DNA of 64,000 nucleotides from Erythroxylum novogranatense (GCA_029891385.1 CM057231.1:19809300-19873299), one strand, 5' to 3'. Positions 35,560 to 49,000 are shown, numbered from the stretch's first letter. The notes: generated from the sequence alone by a model not told the origin. Program-made: numbers and translations.

Positions 35560-36394
35560 AGTAAAATTGATTTCTATAATAAACATACCTGAAGAAGTAG
35601 TCGCACTATTCTTCTTCTCTTTCAGCTCTTCCAAATAGAGTTTGCAATTCCTTTTCCAATGACCAGGTTCATTGCAGTGGAAGCAAACTCCCTCCTTGGG
35701 TGCCTTAGTCTTAGCTTTAGGCTTGGGCTTGGACTTGGACTTGGGTACTTTACCTTTGTCCTTTTCTGTGCCCTTCTTCTTGAAACCTTTTCCCTTTAAG
35801 TTCTCTTCAGCAGTTTTCAGCATCCCATGCAATTCATCAGTGGACTTCTCCATATTATGCATGTTGTAGTTAAGAATGAACTGATCATATTCATCAGTCA
35901 AAGATGATAGAATAAGATCCGTTGCCAATTCTTGACTAACAGGTGCACCTAATTTCTCAAGATGATGAATGTAACTCTTCATCTTAAGAACATGAGCACT
36001 CACGGGTGTGCCAGGAGTCATCTTGCATGAATTCAATGCCTTAGTGGTTCTAAACCTCTCTTGGCGTGCTTGCTCTTGAAACATAGCTTTCAGTTGAGCA
36101 AGCATGTCATAAACTTCCATTTCCTCTAAATCCTTCGAAGGTCGAGATCATGGCGCCTAACATAAGGCATGACACATCCGTGGAGTCATTGATATGCTTC
36201 GTGTAAGCATCCTTTTGAGCCTTAGGTGCGTTTGCTGGTGGTTCTTCAGGGATGGGTTCTTCTAAGACATAAAGTTTTCTTTCTTGCTTGTGAACAATTC
36301 TCAAGTTCCTATGCCAATCTAGGAAATTTGTTCCACTAAGCTTTTCTTTCTCTAAGATAGATCGCATAGAAAGGTTTGTGGATGGAGTAGCCAT
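35560..36394 (-). pseudogene. gag: Copia array copy 2 gag (broken)
   Basis: Segment 36394-36107 starts MATPSTNLSMRSILEKEKLS. A one- or two-base shift near 36150 moves the frame to 36120-35494, which continues MEVYDMLAQLKAMFQEQARQ through the knuckle CFHCNEPGHWKRNC and into the protease. Apart from that shift the protein is continuous. Length and order are normal for copia gag. Confidence 0.92.
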
Positions 36395-37758
36395 AATCTA
36401 CAAGAATTATGCAATAAGGGTCAACATTCATATATTATGAGGTATTAGCTCCCACTCAAATAAATAACCCTCAATTGACGAATGGGAGAAGCAAGATCCA
36501 TATTTCACTGAGTCCTAAGAAAGCTTTGGCTTAACACTCAAGACTTAGTTATTTAGGTAGAAAACTCTTTTCAATTACATCACATGTAACTCTTGATGGG
36601 CTTATGTTAAAATACATCTTATGTACTGCATGTATGTATAAACCCAATCTTATGCCCTAAGCCCAAAACCGTTTTGATAGCTTAGTCAAGTTTAACCATA
36701 CTTTACCTATGAATAGCACCATTATTCAAATGTCTTCCCTAGATGATCCCTACATGCCTTGCTTTGGCAAAAACCCACATAAGGATAAGCTAGAGATAAA
36801 CATTGGTAAAGATTTATGGAAGGCATATAAACTTGAAATTATGAAGAGGGTCGTTCTTAGTACATTATGAAGGCTACTAATCCTTTTAGTAAGGGTGTTT
36901 GTACTATGCTATTTCTAATCCTATACTACAACATACTTGACTATATATATATTAGAAGTATAGAATAGTAACTTACACGTGAATATAATTATTCAAAAAA
37001 TATAAATAAACACATGTAACATCACCCAGAATATATAACACATAACAAATAAACAAGCGTGAGTCATTGGAAAGGATTATAGTCATTTGGAAAGGATTAT
37101 AGTCATTGGTCGACTTGTGCGATCATTGGAACCAATTCGGTCATTGGAACCAATTCCATCATTGAAACAAACGTTTTCACCAAAACTCATCTCCGCCCTC
37201 AACCAATCATTGGAACACTTCTAGTCATTGGAAGAGATGTTAGTCATTGATCGACTTGTATTAGTCGACTGGAACCATTTTCAGTCGACTGGAACGAACG
37301 TTTTTCGCTAAAACGCTCATCTCCGCTCTCCAACCAGTCGACTGGAACACTTCTAGTCGACTGGAAGAGATGCTAGTCGACTGGAATATCCTTGTCCAAC
37401 ATGAATACTTGCGGTTTCCCATTCCAGATCCATGTTTCACATGGTGGAAACCCTAGCAGCCACCACCTTTCAGTCAAACCCTTCATGCTTATCATATATT
37501 CTCATCATTACCAAGATAATCAACAGATCTAAAAAGAACATGCATAAAAAAAAAAACACTTTCATATCACGCAACCAAATCCGTGAGCACATGTAATCAA
37601 AACATGCATATTGTTATCTCTACAGAATCCAAATCCGTAAAACACATGTAATCAAAACATGTATATATTTTCGATTATACAGAAGCCAAAATCGTGAACA
37701 CATGTAATCAAAACACGTATATCAACGATTATACAGAAGAACCTGGCTCTGATACCAC
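36395..37758 (-). other. Copia array copy 2 5' leader
   Basis: Noncoding leader with repeat blocks at 37061-37390 and about 37574-37738, matching copy 1. The primer site TGGTATCAGAGCC (minus strand) is at 37745-37757. Confidence 0.85.
37061..37390. repeat. GTCATTGGA / GTCGACTGGA repeat cluster, copy 2
   Basis: The left part uses TCATTGGA, as copy 1 does. From 37264 onward five units read GTCGACTGG, each at a place where copy 1 reads GTCATTGG or a near variant. Confidence 0.85.
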
Positions 37759-39179
37759 TGTTGGATCGCGTACGGTCCTAGTATTAACAATACACTGCGG
37801 AAAAAGACCATATAACAACATGAGTATAATCGAGAATACCAAAGATGTATGAAAATACCTTATTTTCGTGGATAGATTGCTTCTTTTCGGATTCCAAGAC
37901 ACTGCAAAATGTGAATGCCCTCTACCGGTATCCACACGAGTATGCACGATTCGGGCTGCGGCTGTGGTGTGCTAACACGTTCAGAAACTCTTCTGAACGC
38001 CGCACGATTATTCTCTTGGATGGCGGCTAGGGTTTCGTCTTTTTCTTCCCTTAACCTAATGAGACCTAAGTTTCTCTATTTATAGAGAAACCCTAATCTC
38101 ATTTAGGCCCTATTAAGTTTCGGCCCATTATATCATATATAATAAAAGCTCGACAACTTAATTAAATCTAGCCCAATAAATATATCTAAATATATTTATT
38201 CAACACCTAATAAATTAGGCCCAAGAGAATAAGCTCAGATCACATTACTCTTTGTGTGCGACCCTATAGGCTCATTTGATGTCGGCAATGGGCTTGATCA
38301 CATTTCAAGGCCCATAAGTCATAAGCGCCTCTAGCAAGACATTATGACTACCCAAATCAAATGAGGATCGATAATCCGATTTAACTCAGAACTATGGTTA
38401 TAGGCTCGATCCTTTGTAACACGATATCAAGATTAATCACAAGGCATGGTACATGTCGACCTTTGATTAATCATAGTTTCTTGATCCCCAAGTTGGTGAT
38501 TATAACAAATGACATTGATGACTCTTCATCAATTCATTTGAAACACGCCATGCATTTCTTGATCACACTTGTGAAGAGGCCCAAATGATATCTCTCTCAT
38601 TTAAGAGAGGTACAAATCCCATCTACGTCATTCACATCCCTCCGCATGATTCATTTAGTATCCAACATAAGACTATATGTTATTCGGTTAAAAATAACTT
38701 AGTCTAATATCAAAACACTAAATTCCTCATATAGGGAACCATGATGACTTCAGGTCAAAGGACTAAAGTCAATCCATATAAAGAATCACTAATGACATGA
38801 AACCATGTAGTATTCTTTATATGGGTCGGTCCAATATATGTTCTCTAACATATATCTATGTTTCTAATTTGATATCTCAGATCCATGATCAGTAAAATGT
38901 GATCATCAATCAGAACACATACTAGTCTTAATTCATTATTGTTCCACCAATAATGATCGACCAGGGACAGTCTAGAATAGTGTTATAACGCTTATGGTTT
39001 TACTATCAAGTCACATACTTGATGACATAAGTCTAATACTATTCATGGAATGTAAATCACATTACATAAACGAAATACATGCATATATGAAACGGAATAC
39101 CTCATAATATATTATTAACAAATCATAATGTTAATACATGAATCACAAATGTTCATTGGCCTAGGGCACACTACTAACA
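37759..39179 (-). repeat. Copia array LTR 3 (5' LTR of copy 2)
   Basis: 1421 bp with an intact minus-strand TATA box CTATAAATAG (38076-38085) at the centre of a 22-bp inverted repeat (38070-38091, arms GTTTCTCTAT and ATAGAGAAAC). This would be the active promoter of the array if any were. Confidence 0.92.
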
Positions 39180-39184
39180 AATGC

Positions 39185-42100
39185 AGCACATAGAAGCAAA
39201 TCAAAAACACGTAACATATCAAAATGGTCTGGTTCGGTCCGAAACAGAACGTACTACACATTCCCGCTTAGCGGTCCTGTGCAGCCGTGAACAGAACATA
39301 CTACACTTTCCCGCATTGCGGTCCAGTGTAGCCGTGAAGGGAGTCCGAAATCAGAGCTCCGTGCCACTAGCGGGCCGCCAGGAGAAGGCTATAACGAATA
39401 GAGACAGTGCACTAACTCACAAGGACCTGACCAAACCCACTTAACACATAAGTGAAAACGAAAGGTCGGAATGCCCGAAGGCACTTTTCGAAAACTTGTT
39501 TTTCTTCAAATTTTTCATATTTTCACATAATGTCAAACTTGACACACTCACATTCACAAATCACATCAAGACATACAACAATTCACATTCACTAATTTAA
39601 TCACGTATCAATTCAAATCATAAATATGAATGCAATGTATTTCTTTAAAACACAACTCAAACAGATACATATTCATAATGCACATTTTCAAAATTATCTA
39701 ACAATTCAAAATCATGAATTTCTTCAATCTTGTAATTTCGAAAATCATTTCTAAAGTAAGGCATTTAATCCTTCTTTCAATCATTTACATAAATATATAC
39801 AATAATTTATCAAAAATCCATTTTCGCCTTCTTTAAATTTTCAAAACTTACTTTCTTTAATTTTTCAAACTTTCATGTATAGCTTACAAATCAAAATATA
39901 AATATGCTACCCACCTCGAATTAATGCCCGAAACTTGATTTCAAGCTCCAATTGATCCTTGCTTCTTTCCTTCTTTCAATTAACATTGACCTAAGCCATA
40001 ATCATCCAAATTCCACATCATAATTTGCATAATTCTCAAAATTAACTATAGGGAACCCAAATTCATCACTTTTCCAAGCTTTCTAAAACAAGAATTTCTA
40101 AAATCCCCAAATTCAAAATTTTACCTAAACTAATTCACTCAAATTCAATCTCATTAATGACTTAATTTTCAAAATTGATGTCATAAATCATCAATTCGTA
40201 CTAATTTCAAGATATCTAAACCACCGATTTCAAAAATCCCCAAATTTCAAAATTGGCCTAAACCAATCTATCTAAATTCAATATCATAATTCACAAATTC
40301 TTCAAAATTACTTTCATAATTCACAAACCCATCATATTTCCTATATTTCTAAGCTATTAATTTCCAAAAATCTCAAATCACAAAATTAGACATAAACCCC
40401 AAATTAATTTCCAACTAAAATTAAACCATTAATCCTTAACAATCATCAAAATTGACTTTATATATCACCTACCCATATCATTTTCCATATTTCTCAATAA
40501 AAAACTCAACAAAATCTCAAAGCTCAAATTTTTCCCTTACCTCTTTCTCCTTCAAAATTCGGATTTCTTGGTTCCCAAAGTAGGCTTCCTTCATTTTTCA
40601 TCTTTTTCCTTTGAGACCCAGCAAAACTCAAACTCAAAGACCTAAAAATTTTCGAAATCTCACTTTCTCTTTCTTCTTTCTCCATACGAAAACTTCTTCT
40701 CTCCATTCTCTTCTTATTCTTTCTTTTCTTCTTGAATAATCGAGCTTCTTCCTCTTCAAAAACAACAATCCCTTATATGTGTAGTGCCACATCATTTAAA
40801 AATGACGGCTTAAAAGACCAAATTACCCTTCCTTTTAAGTGAAATCCCAAAATACCCCTGCATAGGATTTTCAAAATCTGATAGCTTGCGTCCTATTTTG
40901 AAGCATCTAAACGAAATAATTTGGACAAACTTTCTTCTTAAAAATTGTTCCTCTAGATCATACGAATCCAACGCCACCAACCGCACTCAATTCGGATCAT
41001 AACCGAAGAATTTATAGCCAAAATACTATCGGACCTTCACAAAATTCGAGACTGAACATTACGCTAATTTAATTCCAGAAATTAACAATCTTAGGGATGA
41101 AATTAAATTTTGATCCCTTCACAAGAGTTGTATCCCTATATCTTAATTTTATTTTCCCTTAAGAATCAACTCAATCGGAGTTGTACAGCTCCCGAATTTC
41201 GCAAAATACTGAACCATGTTCAAAAAATTATCCAACTTATAACCTATAACCAAATCTCTTACTTTGGTTCAATCAATCTCTTTCCATTTAATCTCCTAAA
41301 AATCATAATTCTTCATAAAAATGAAATTAATTTTCTTAGGAATCCAACGCTTTGAGAATCAAATCAATCGGATGTCGGACGAAGGAATTATAAGCAAAAG
41401 ATTACAAAAGGGAACGGATTAAAAACAAAGTAATGGAACTTCAAAACCGAACTTTTACAAAATCATATCTCTCGATCCCGAACTCGGAATTTGGTGTCAA
41501 TAAAAAGATCAAAGGAAGTTCTACAACTTCCCTGAAGTACTCAAAATCAATTTAGCTCTCGAAAGAGGTCAAAACCTCAATCAAAGATTCTGTCCAAAAC
41601 AGTTTTTCCTAAACGACTTCCAATTTTTAATCGCTCATAACTGCTTGCCCCGATATTGAAAAATTGCAAACTTTATATCAATGGAAAGATAAAAACATCA
41701 TCTAAAACTTTCATGAAGACCACTTATTCTAATTCAAACTAAATTCGTACGACGAGTGACCTCGAAGCATAGAACACACAAATCTATACTTAATAGCATT
41801 TTCAAAACAAAGCATATCTTCAAAAAATCATATCTCTCAATCCCGACATCGAAAAATAGCAAACTTTATATCCATAAAAAGATCTCGACAGAGGCTACAA
41901 TTTTCATGTTGATCATTTTCTCAAATTTTGCCTAAATAAAAGAGTCAACTTTTTCTTCAAAAAGTCAAACTCCAAGCGAACTTTAACTGATCACAACTCT
42001 CAATTCCGATATCGAAAAATATCAAACTTTATGGCTACAGAAAGCTCTTGACATAACTACAAGTTTCCAGAAGACAATTTTCTCAAATTTTGCCTAAATT

Positions 42101-42245
42101 AAAAGTCAACTCTCAAAGGCCAAAAATCAAACTTTTCATATTTTCACACTTTTTCTTTTTAGTTCTTGCCATATAACTTTATTTCAATCAACTCATCCAC
42201 TTTTGTATATTTCTTATTTTTACTAAAAAAAATCGGGGTCCAACA
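39185..42245 (-). repeat. Family B 3' LTR, start segment
   Basis: Continuous with 23887-24398 once the array is removed. It matches 44287 onward and, across the solo LTR, up to 51548. Twin hairpins are at 39254-39331. TACAA occurs once at 39574-39578, marking the empty site for the family A solo LTR. No genes are seen; short frames are LTR noise. Confidence 0.9.
39254..39331 (-). repeat. Twin hairpins, family B 3' LTR (minus strand)
   Basis: 39254-39284 pairs CTGCACA with TGTGTAG (one G-U pair) and 39301-39331 pairs CTACACT with AGTGTAG, both around CCGC...GCGG. These are counterparts of 9046-9123. Confidence 0.85.
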
Positions 42246-42283
42246 TTTCTCTCCCTCTTAAAAGAATTTCGTCCTCGAAATTC
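42246..42283 (-). other. PPT with conserved hairpin box, family B
   Basis: On the minus strand AATTTCGAGGACGAAATT (7-bp stem, AGGA loop) is followed by CTTTTAAGAGGGAGAGAAA and the LTR. A box of this kind just before the PPT is familiar from Tekay/Del-type plant gypsy elements. Confidence 0.8.
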
Positions 42284-43043
42284 ATACTTGATTAAACTCC
42301 AAGTAACTCATTCTTGCATATAATTTCTTTCTAAACAAAGATCATCAAGCACTTTCTTACTAATTTCTTTCCAAAATTATTATCAATTGCTTTGTCCTTA
42401 TCACACATATTTCTCAACTTATCTGCACTTATTCACTTCTTATGTCAAATGCTAATATCATATCAAAAGTATTTAATGCTAATATCATATCAAAAGCACT
42501 ATCTCCTCAAATCAAATATTTCTCAATTCTTGAATCACTTACCACCCATATCATATATTTTATTTCCCAACGAAGATAATCAAACTCTTTCCAAACCTCA
42601 TAATCAATCACTTTTTCTTATCTAATTTTCTCATCATACATACTCTCAATCTCTTCATAATACTTCACTTCTTGTACCTCATACCACTCCTATCATATCA
42701 ACTTACTATATCTATAACTCATTATTTCTTCAGATATGGATACAAGTCAATGGTCCATTTCTTAAGGAATCCTATTATGTTTCAATCATCATTTAACAAT
42801 TAGTCATTCTTTCATCTCACGGAAGTATAGTCGGTATCAATCTCTCCCAATTCATCACGAAATTCAAATCTTAAGTTCCACAAGCACATGTTTCTAATCA
42901 ATTATATTCTTAACACCCAAATCACATAATCACACAAATTCATGAAAATGTCCTTCACATCAAAATCACATTTACTATATAACCTTACAAACTCTTTCAA
43001 TTTCTTACTCATACACATACGCCCAAGTAAGATCATATTACTG

Positions 43044-43056
43044 GGCTCTGATACCA
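43044..43056 (-). other. Primer-binding site, family B
   Basis: TGGTATCAGAGCC on the minus strand, 4 bp inside the 5' LTR, complementary to initiator tRNA-Met. Confidence 0.92.
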
Positions 43057-43060
43057 TAAA

Positions 43061-46000
43061 TGTTGGGACCCGATCCGGGAACTGGATCCCAACCGAAAAG
43101 CGAAAAGCGAAGGAAACGAAAGCGAATGGAAACGGAAATTTCGCAACAAAATTTCGAATCGGAAAACAAAGCCGTCGATAAAGCAAAACGAATATGAAAA
43201 ATCGGAATACGAATAACAATTCGAATAACAAAGTAAAAGCAAATCGGAATCGAATTTAATCTGAAAGCGAAACGAATAAGCGAATCGAAATCGGAAATCG
43301 AAAGAACAGAACAGAAGGCGAAATAAAATTAAAAGCGGAAGCAAAGCGAAATGAATCGAATAAGCGAATCAGATACAAATCGAAAACGGATACGAAACGG
43401 ATCGAACCCAAGCAAACAAATCCGACATCTGGAATAAAGAACATAGAAAAGCGTCGCGTTGGAATTCCTTGACTCAAACTGTCCCAAAATTCGGTATAAT
43501 TTTTTTTTCTTTTTCCTTTCTTTTTCATTCGTTCTTATATCAATCACATCCATATAATTTCCCATAGGAAATTCATTCTTAAATCCAAAACTCAGCAATC
43601 ATACATAATCTTATATAAATCCATACAAATCTCAAATTCCATTTTTATCACAATTTTATCGAAAATTCGGCAACATAACGACTGCATTTATTCTAACCCA
43701 AACCTGCAAAGTATCGAAAAAGACACTTCTTAATCCCCAACCAATCACACAATCAATCAAAATCTACCGGACCCTCCGTCCGGGATCTCAGCAGATAAAC
43801 ACACTCCTATATCTAAACCACTTCAAAACATTAATCATGTCCAATTCTAATACACATTTCAATCTTAAATTCCATACACAAATTCCTAAATCAATATCAT
43901 TATCATACACAATTTCATATACAAATTCAAGACCATTCACAATACTCAACTTTATATGCAAGTACACTTTCCCAAACTTATCTTAAGCCATATAAATATC
44001 CATACTAAAATCCAAACTTATACAAATATCGAAATTGACGTCTTGACCATCTTTCATCCGATCTCACCTTCGAATACCGAGATGGGGATGAAAGGGGTGA
44101 GCTTCAGCTCGTGGATAACACATTTATAAATTGACAAATAAGCGAAATCATTTTCATAAGCTTTTTGCCAAAAGGGCTAATTTTTCAAACTTTGTAACTT
44201 TCAAACGGTTTCCTCCAACCTTTCAATTTTTCAAACTTTTCATAATAAATTTCACTTTTTCATTTCTCAATTTTAAACATGAATGCAGCACATAGAACAA
44301 ATCAAAACATGTAACATATCAAAATGGTGCGGTTCGGTCCAAACAGAGCGTACTACACATTCCCGCCAGCGGTCTGCAATCAACGTGAATAGAGCGTACT
44401 ACACTTTCCCGCATTGCGGTCCAGTGTAGCCGTGAAGGGAGTTCAAAATCGGAGCTCCGTGCCACTAGCGGGCAGCCGGGAGAAGGCTATAACGAATAGA
44501 GACAGTGCACTGACTCACAAGGACCTGACCAAACTCACTTAACACATAAACGAAAACGAAAGGTCGGAATGCCCGAAGGCACTTTTCGAAAACTTGCTTT
44601 TCTTCAAATTTTTCATATTTTCACATAATGTCAAACTTGACACACTCACATTCACAAATCACATCAAGACATACAATGTAACATCCCATCTCCGATGGGA
44701 AGGGTATTTTAGTAAATTAGGACGGGGACGGGTTAGGAGTATTAAATTATATCTCGGCATGAACATATGTCATGCAGCCTCTATAAATGGTGAGTTTTGC
44801 ACAGGCACATAGTCATACATGCATTCATGACATTTTCCGGCATAAGTGTCTAATTGTGATCTTTTGTGAAATTGGTGTGATAATGGGATTTGGAAAATTA
44901 TTTGGAGTCGCCATAGAGTGTTTTACATTTTAGGATTTATAGAATTTTTCTGGAATTATCCGGAGAAAATTCCCGCACCGCAAAATCGCTGCGACATGGC
45001 CTAAATGTGTTTTTGTAGTGAAAGTGTGGTTTTCGTGTTTAAAAAATTATTGGGAGTGGACTGTCTTATGTTTTACAATTTTGGGCAATTTAGGTAATTT
45101 TCAAAAAAATGATTCGGGGAAAATTCCTAGAAATTCCCGGACCGGAAAAATCGCCAATTGGCAAACCGGTCGATTTTCGGTAGCGAAAATTGCTACCCAA
45201 TGGCACTGTCTTATTGGGTATATTATTTTGGGATTGAAATTGGGGTCAATTGAGTTGATTGGGTTGGGTAATTTTTGATCTGAATTATAAAATTAATATT
45301 TTGACTTTTCTTTAAAGCTTTGGCCAATAACAATTAGCCACCAAATACCTTCATTAATGCTTCTCACTTGATCCCATCGGTTTACCTTGGTTAGAAGCAA
45401 GAAAAGAAACAAGTTATTAAGTTGTTAACTCACTCATCCGAAGCATTTCTCCATTTGTTTTCTCACCATCGGATTTTGCTTCTTTCTTCACCTTCCTCCA
45501 AACACTCAAAAGTTCTTTGATTTGTTACTAAGCCATAGCCTTCCCATGAAGATGAAAGACATATATGGTGTGGTAGATTAGAGGAGTTAGTGCAATAAAT
45601 TGGAAAAGTGAAGGTTGGAAGCTTGAAATAGGTAAGAATTCATGAAGCTTTAAATTACTTATGCTTTGAATTGTGCATTGATGTGTTGTAACTTGGTTTA
45701 AACTTGATTTGTGATTGAATTTTGATGATAAATGTTAAGTAGAATTGAGAAATTAAGTGCTGCCAATTGTTAGGTATTAGCCCTAGGACATGTATGAATG
45801 TGTATGAATGGTATAAGAACTGATTTGTGTTATTTGGATGCTTGATGATGTGTTAAAGGCAATGGAAATGAGAGAAACAAAGGTTGGACCAAATCTGGAA
45901 AATTAGGGTTTTTGATTGATTGTACTGTTTTAATCATAACTCATTGTATAGAAATGCAAATGAGGTGAGGTTTGTGGCCTCTTAAACTTTGGTTTGTTGG

Positions 46001-49000
46001 CTACATTTTTGTGTGAAATAGGTGTTGTCAAATTGTAACTCTAATAGGTTGAAATTTGGCATGGAAAGTTACTGTTTTATTGCCTGTGAACAGTAACCGA
46101 AACCTTAACCTATGAGCTTTACTGATTTTTATAAATTAATTGAGATGAAATTAGGGAGAATGGTCTGTATGAAAGTTGAGGCATATTGAGTTAGCTTTCC
46201 ATTGCCACTGATCTTGTTAATTTTTGAGTTGTATATTGGGAGATATGAACTGATTCCTATGGACTGGTTTTGGGCATGTTGATGAAACCTAGCTTAAGTG
46301 TTGATTTTGTGAGCTTTCTGCTTGGGAGCAATTTTAGCAATTTTTTTAGACTGAATTGGTGTGAGTGATCTTCTGCAAAGTTGTATAGGAAGACATTATC
46401 TTGAAAATGAGATATGGCATATAATTTTTAGAGGTCAGAGTTGGGAGTTATGATTTTGCAAAAACTGACCCTGCATTAGGTTGTGAATTGCTGATCATGG
46501 CAGTAACTTGCATGACAGTTTTGAAATTGTTAGAAATTAAATTGGAAATTGAGTTCTTCATGAAAATTGAAGTTTGAGGATTTATCTTTTCAGGGATATA
46601 AAGTTCTGATTTTTCTGACTTGTGCACAGGGAGTTATGCTTGTTATAAGTTTACTGCTCAAATTGAATGATTTCAGGGACAGCAACATTGAGTGAATTAA
46701 TTGACTTGTTTAGCAATGGAATTTGATTTTGGGTTGTTCATGAAAGTTGTAGATGACATTGTAAACTTATTGAGCATATTTATGTGGTAATTTTTGGCTG
46801 AAGAATCTGAGAGTTATGGAAATTTCAATGTACTGTTCTGTTTTAATGGGATTTGAGTAGGCAGTAGCTTTGAAGGGATTTTTGACACCCTTAAGGGTGA
46901 AATTGATTTTTATGGTCTTCTTGAGAATTGTAGAGGGTTTCCTGAGCTTTCCAACGAGATATAGTTGGAAATGTTCTGAATTGTGTACAATGAATTATGG
47001 GTGTTGAAAAATTGGATTGAAAATCAGAAAAAAAAAATGGAAAATGGAATCACGCCCGTTCACTAGGGCGACGCCTCGCCCTAGTGACGAGGCGTAAAGG
47101 CCAGCGACGGGGCCGATTAGGTCAGCCCCGCTGGGGCGAGACGTCGCCCCCAGCGAGGCTGATTCCTTTTTCTTTTTTTTATTAATTATTTTATTATTTT
47201 TATTTATTAATTGATAATTTGGGATTTCATGCTTCTTTTGTCAATTTCTTTTTCGTCCGACGTCCGATTGACCTGATTCTTGAGGCATCGGATTCGTTGA
47301 ACATTTAATTTCATTTTGTGAGAAATTGGGAATTTTTGGACGGGAAATTGACGTGGCCCCGGGTAACGGAGCCTTTAATCACTGTTTTGTTTAATTGGGG
47401 ACCTATAGAGGTCCGAATTGCGCACCGTCAGCGCCAATAGGTTTCTAATTTTTCGACGGATTTTGTTATGGGGAAATTTGGATTTAGGGCCGGAAAATTT
47501 ATGAACATGCATATTTCACCTACATGTGCACAAATTGCATCTGTAGTGACTCGTTCTTTCTCTGTTTCTTATAGAGGCCTAAGTGGAGCGTCGTCCGACC
47601 GACGGGGCGGAAACTTCCCGGCATTAGCTCGGAAGTAATAGGTGAGTAACCTAGTTGGTTTCTCAACCTTATGTGTTTATTAATTATATGCATTGATTGC
47701 CATGAGGATGCAAGGATGGATATATGTAATTGATTGTTTTGATTGATTTCGGACCATGGGTGTTCGAAATATTGGATTGTGATATTGAAGTGCAAATGAA
47801 AATAAGTGCGTGAGAATGCATTAGTAAATTGGATTGTAAATGTGATAGATTAGTAAATTGGATTGTAAATGTGATAGTGAAACGAAAGGTAAATGCATGG
47901 GAATGAATACCGGACTGAAAGTCCGAGAACATTGGAAAATGATCTAAATAGTAATTACTTGGAATTGGAAATAGAAATGCGATAATTGGAAATTGAAAAT
48001 GACATGTGCATTCATGCATAGTAAATGATCGATAATGGCGGTTGTGACCGGTGTCGCCACCGATTTCAGAGCTTTAAGCTCAACGCATGTGGCCTCGTGT
48101 CTAACGATTCGAGCCTCAAATCGATGATCGTATATGCCCAACGCTTGAGGCTTTAAGCCCAATGTTTGAGCCAATGGCTCAACGATATGAGCTCAAAGCA
48201 TGCGGTCACAACAACGAAAGAAAATGGAAGAGTCACATGCACACCGTGCATAAATGAATATTTAATGTGAATTGTGTGAAAGGCTTATTGCCTTATAAAA
48301 TGTGAAATTGAATGCCTGATTTCTTATTTCGATATATATACAATATTGTGTGATTGAGTGGATATGCATGAGTTGTGTGAACCATCGATGATGGTTTCTC
48401 ACCGAGTTCGCAAACTCACCCAACATTGCATCTATTTTTAGGAAATGGAGAGTACCTGTTGGACACACTTGGAGTACGATATCGCTAGCAAGACAGTAGT
48501 ATCGGGTCGGGATCGATTAATCGTCCAGTATTCGCATTAGTGTATTCATTTGGTATTTAGTAGGCCCAATTGTTTACATGTAATTGTATAGAGTGACTGA
48601 GCACTAATGAGTGCTAATAATGATTGAAATTATTTTATCAGTGAAATGGTTTAATCTTTGAAAGTGTTTTGTTATAATTGGGCCAAGTCAATGATTGTTT
48701 ATGACTCTAATGTTTTGAAAAAAAAAATGACATAATGATTTTTGTTAATAAGGTAATGAATGTTCTAGTACGCCACCCTCGCGGGTCACGGGCTCAGAAA
48801 TCACCATTGATATCGGGTTCGGGTCTCGTCGGGAGTGGGGTGCTACATACAACAATTCACATTCACTAATTTAATCACGTATCAATTCAAATCATAAATA
48901 TGAATACAATATATTTCTTTAAAACACAACTCAAACATATACATATTCATAATGCACATTTTCAAAAATTATCTAACAATTCAAAATCATAAATTTCTTC

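Larger units (their letters stand above)
24399..39179 (-). mobile_element. Tandem Ty1/copia array: LTR-int-LTR-int-LTR
   Basis: Three LTRs (24399-25811, 31069-32474, 37759-39179) alternate with two internal regions (25812-31068, 32475-37758). The whole 14,781-bp array has a single target duplication, AATGC (24394-24398 and 39180-39184). The empty site is seen once at 44282-44286 in the sister family B LTR. Both units run on the minus strand with the same domain order, protease-integrase-RT-RNase H, so they are copia. The Tork/Angela branch is likely from gag and RT style, but not certain. Confidence 0.93.
42246..43060 (-). mobile_element. Family B internal region (815 bp)
   Basis: It lies between the PPT (minus-strand AAGAGGGAGAGAAA, 42246-42259) and the primer site. 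No gag, pol or other convincing reading frame is present on either strand. The only recognisable relics of an autonomous parent are the primer site, the PPT and the hairpin box at 42264-42283. Confidence 0.85.
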
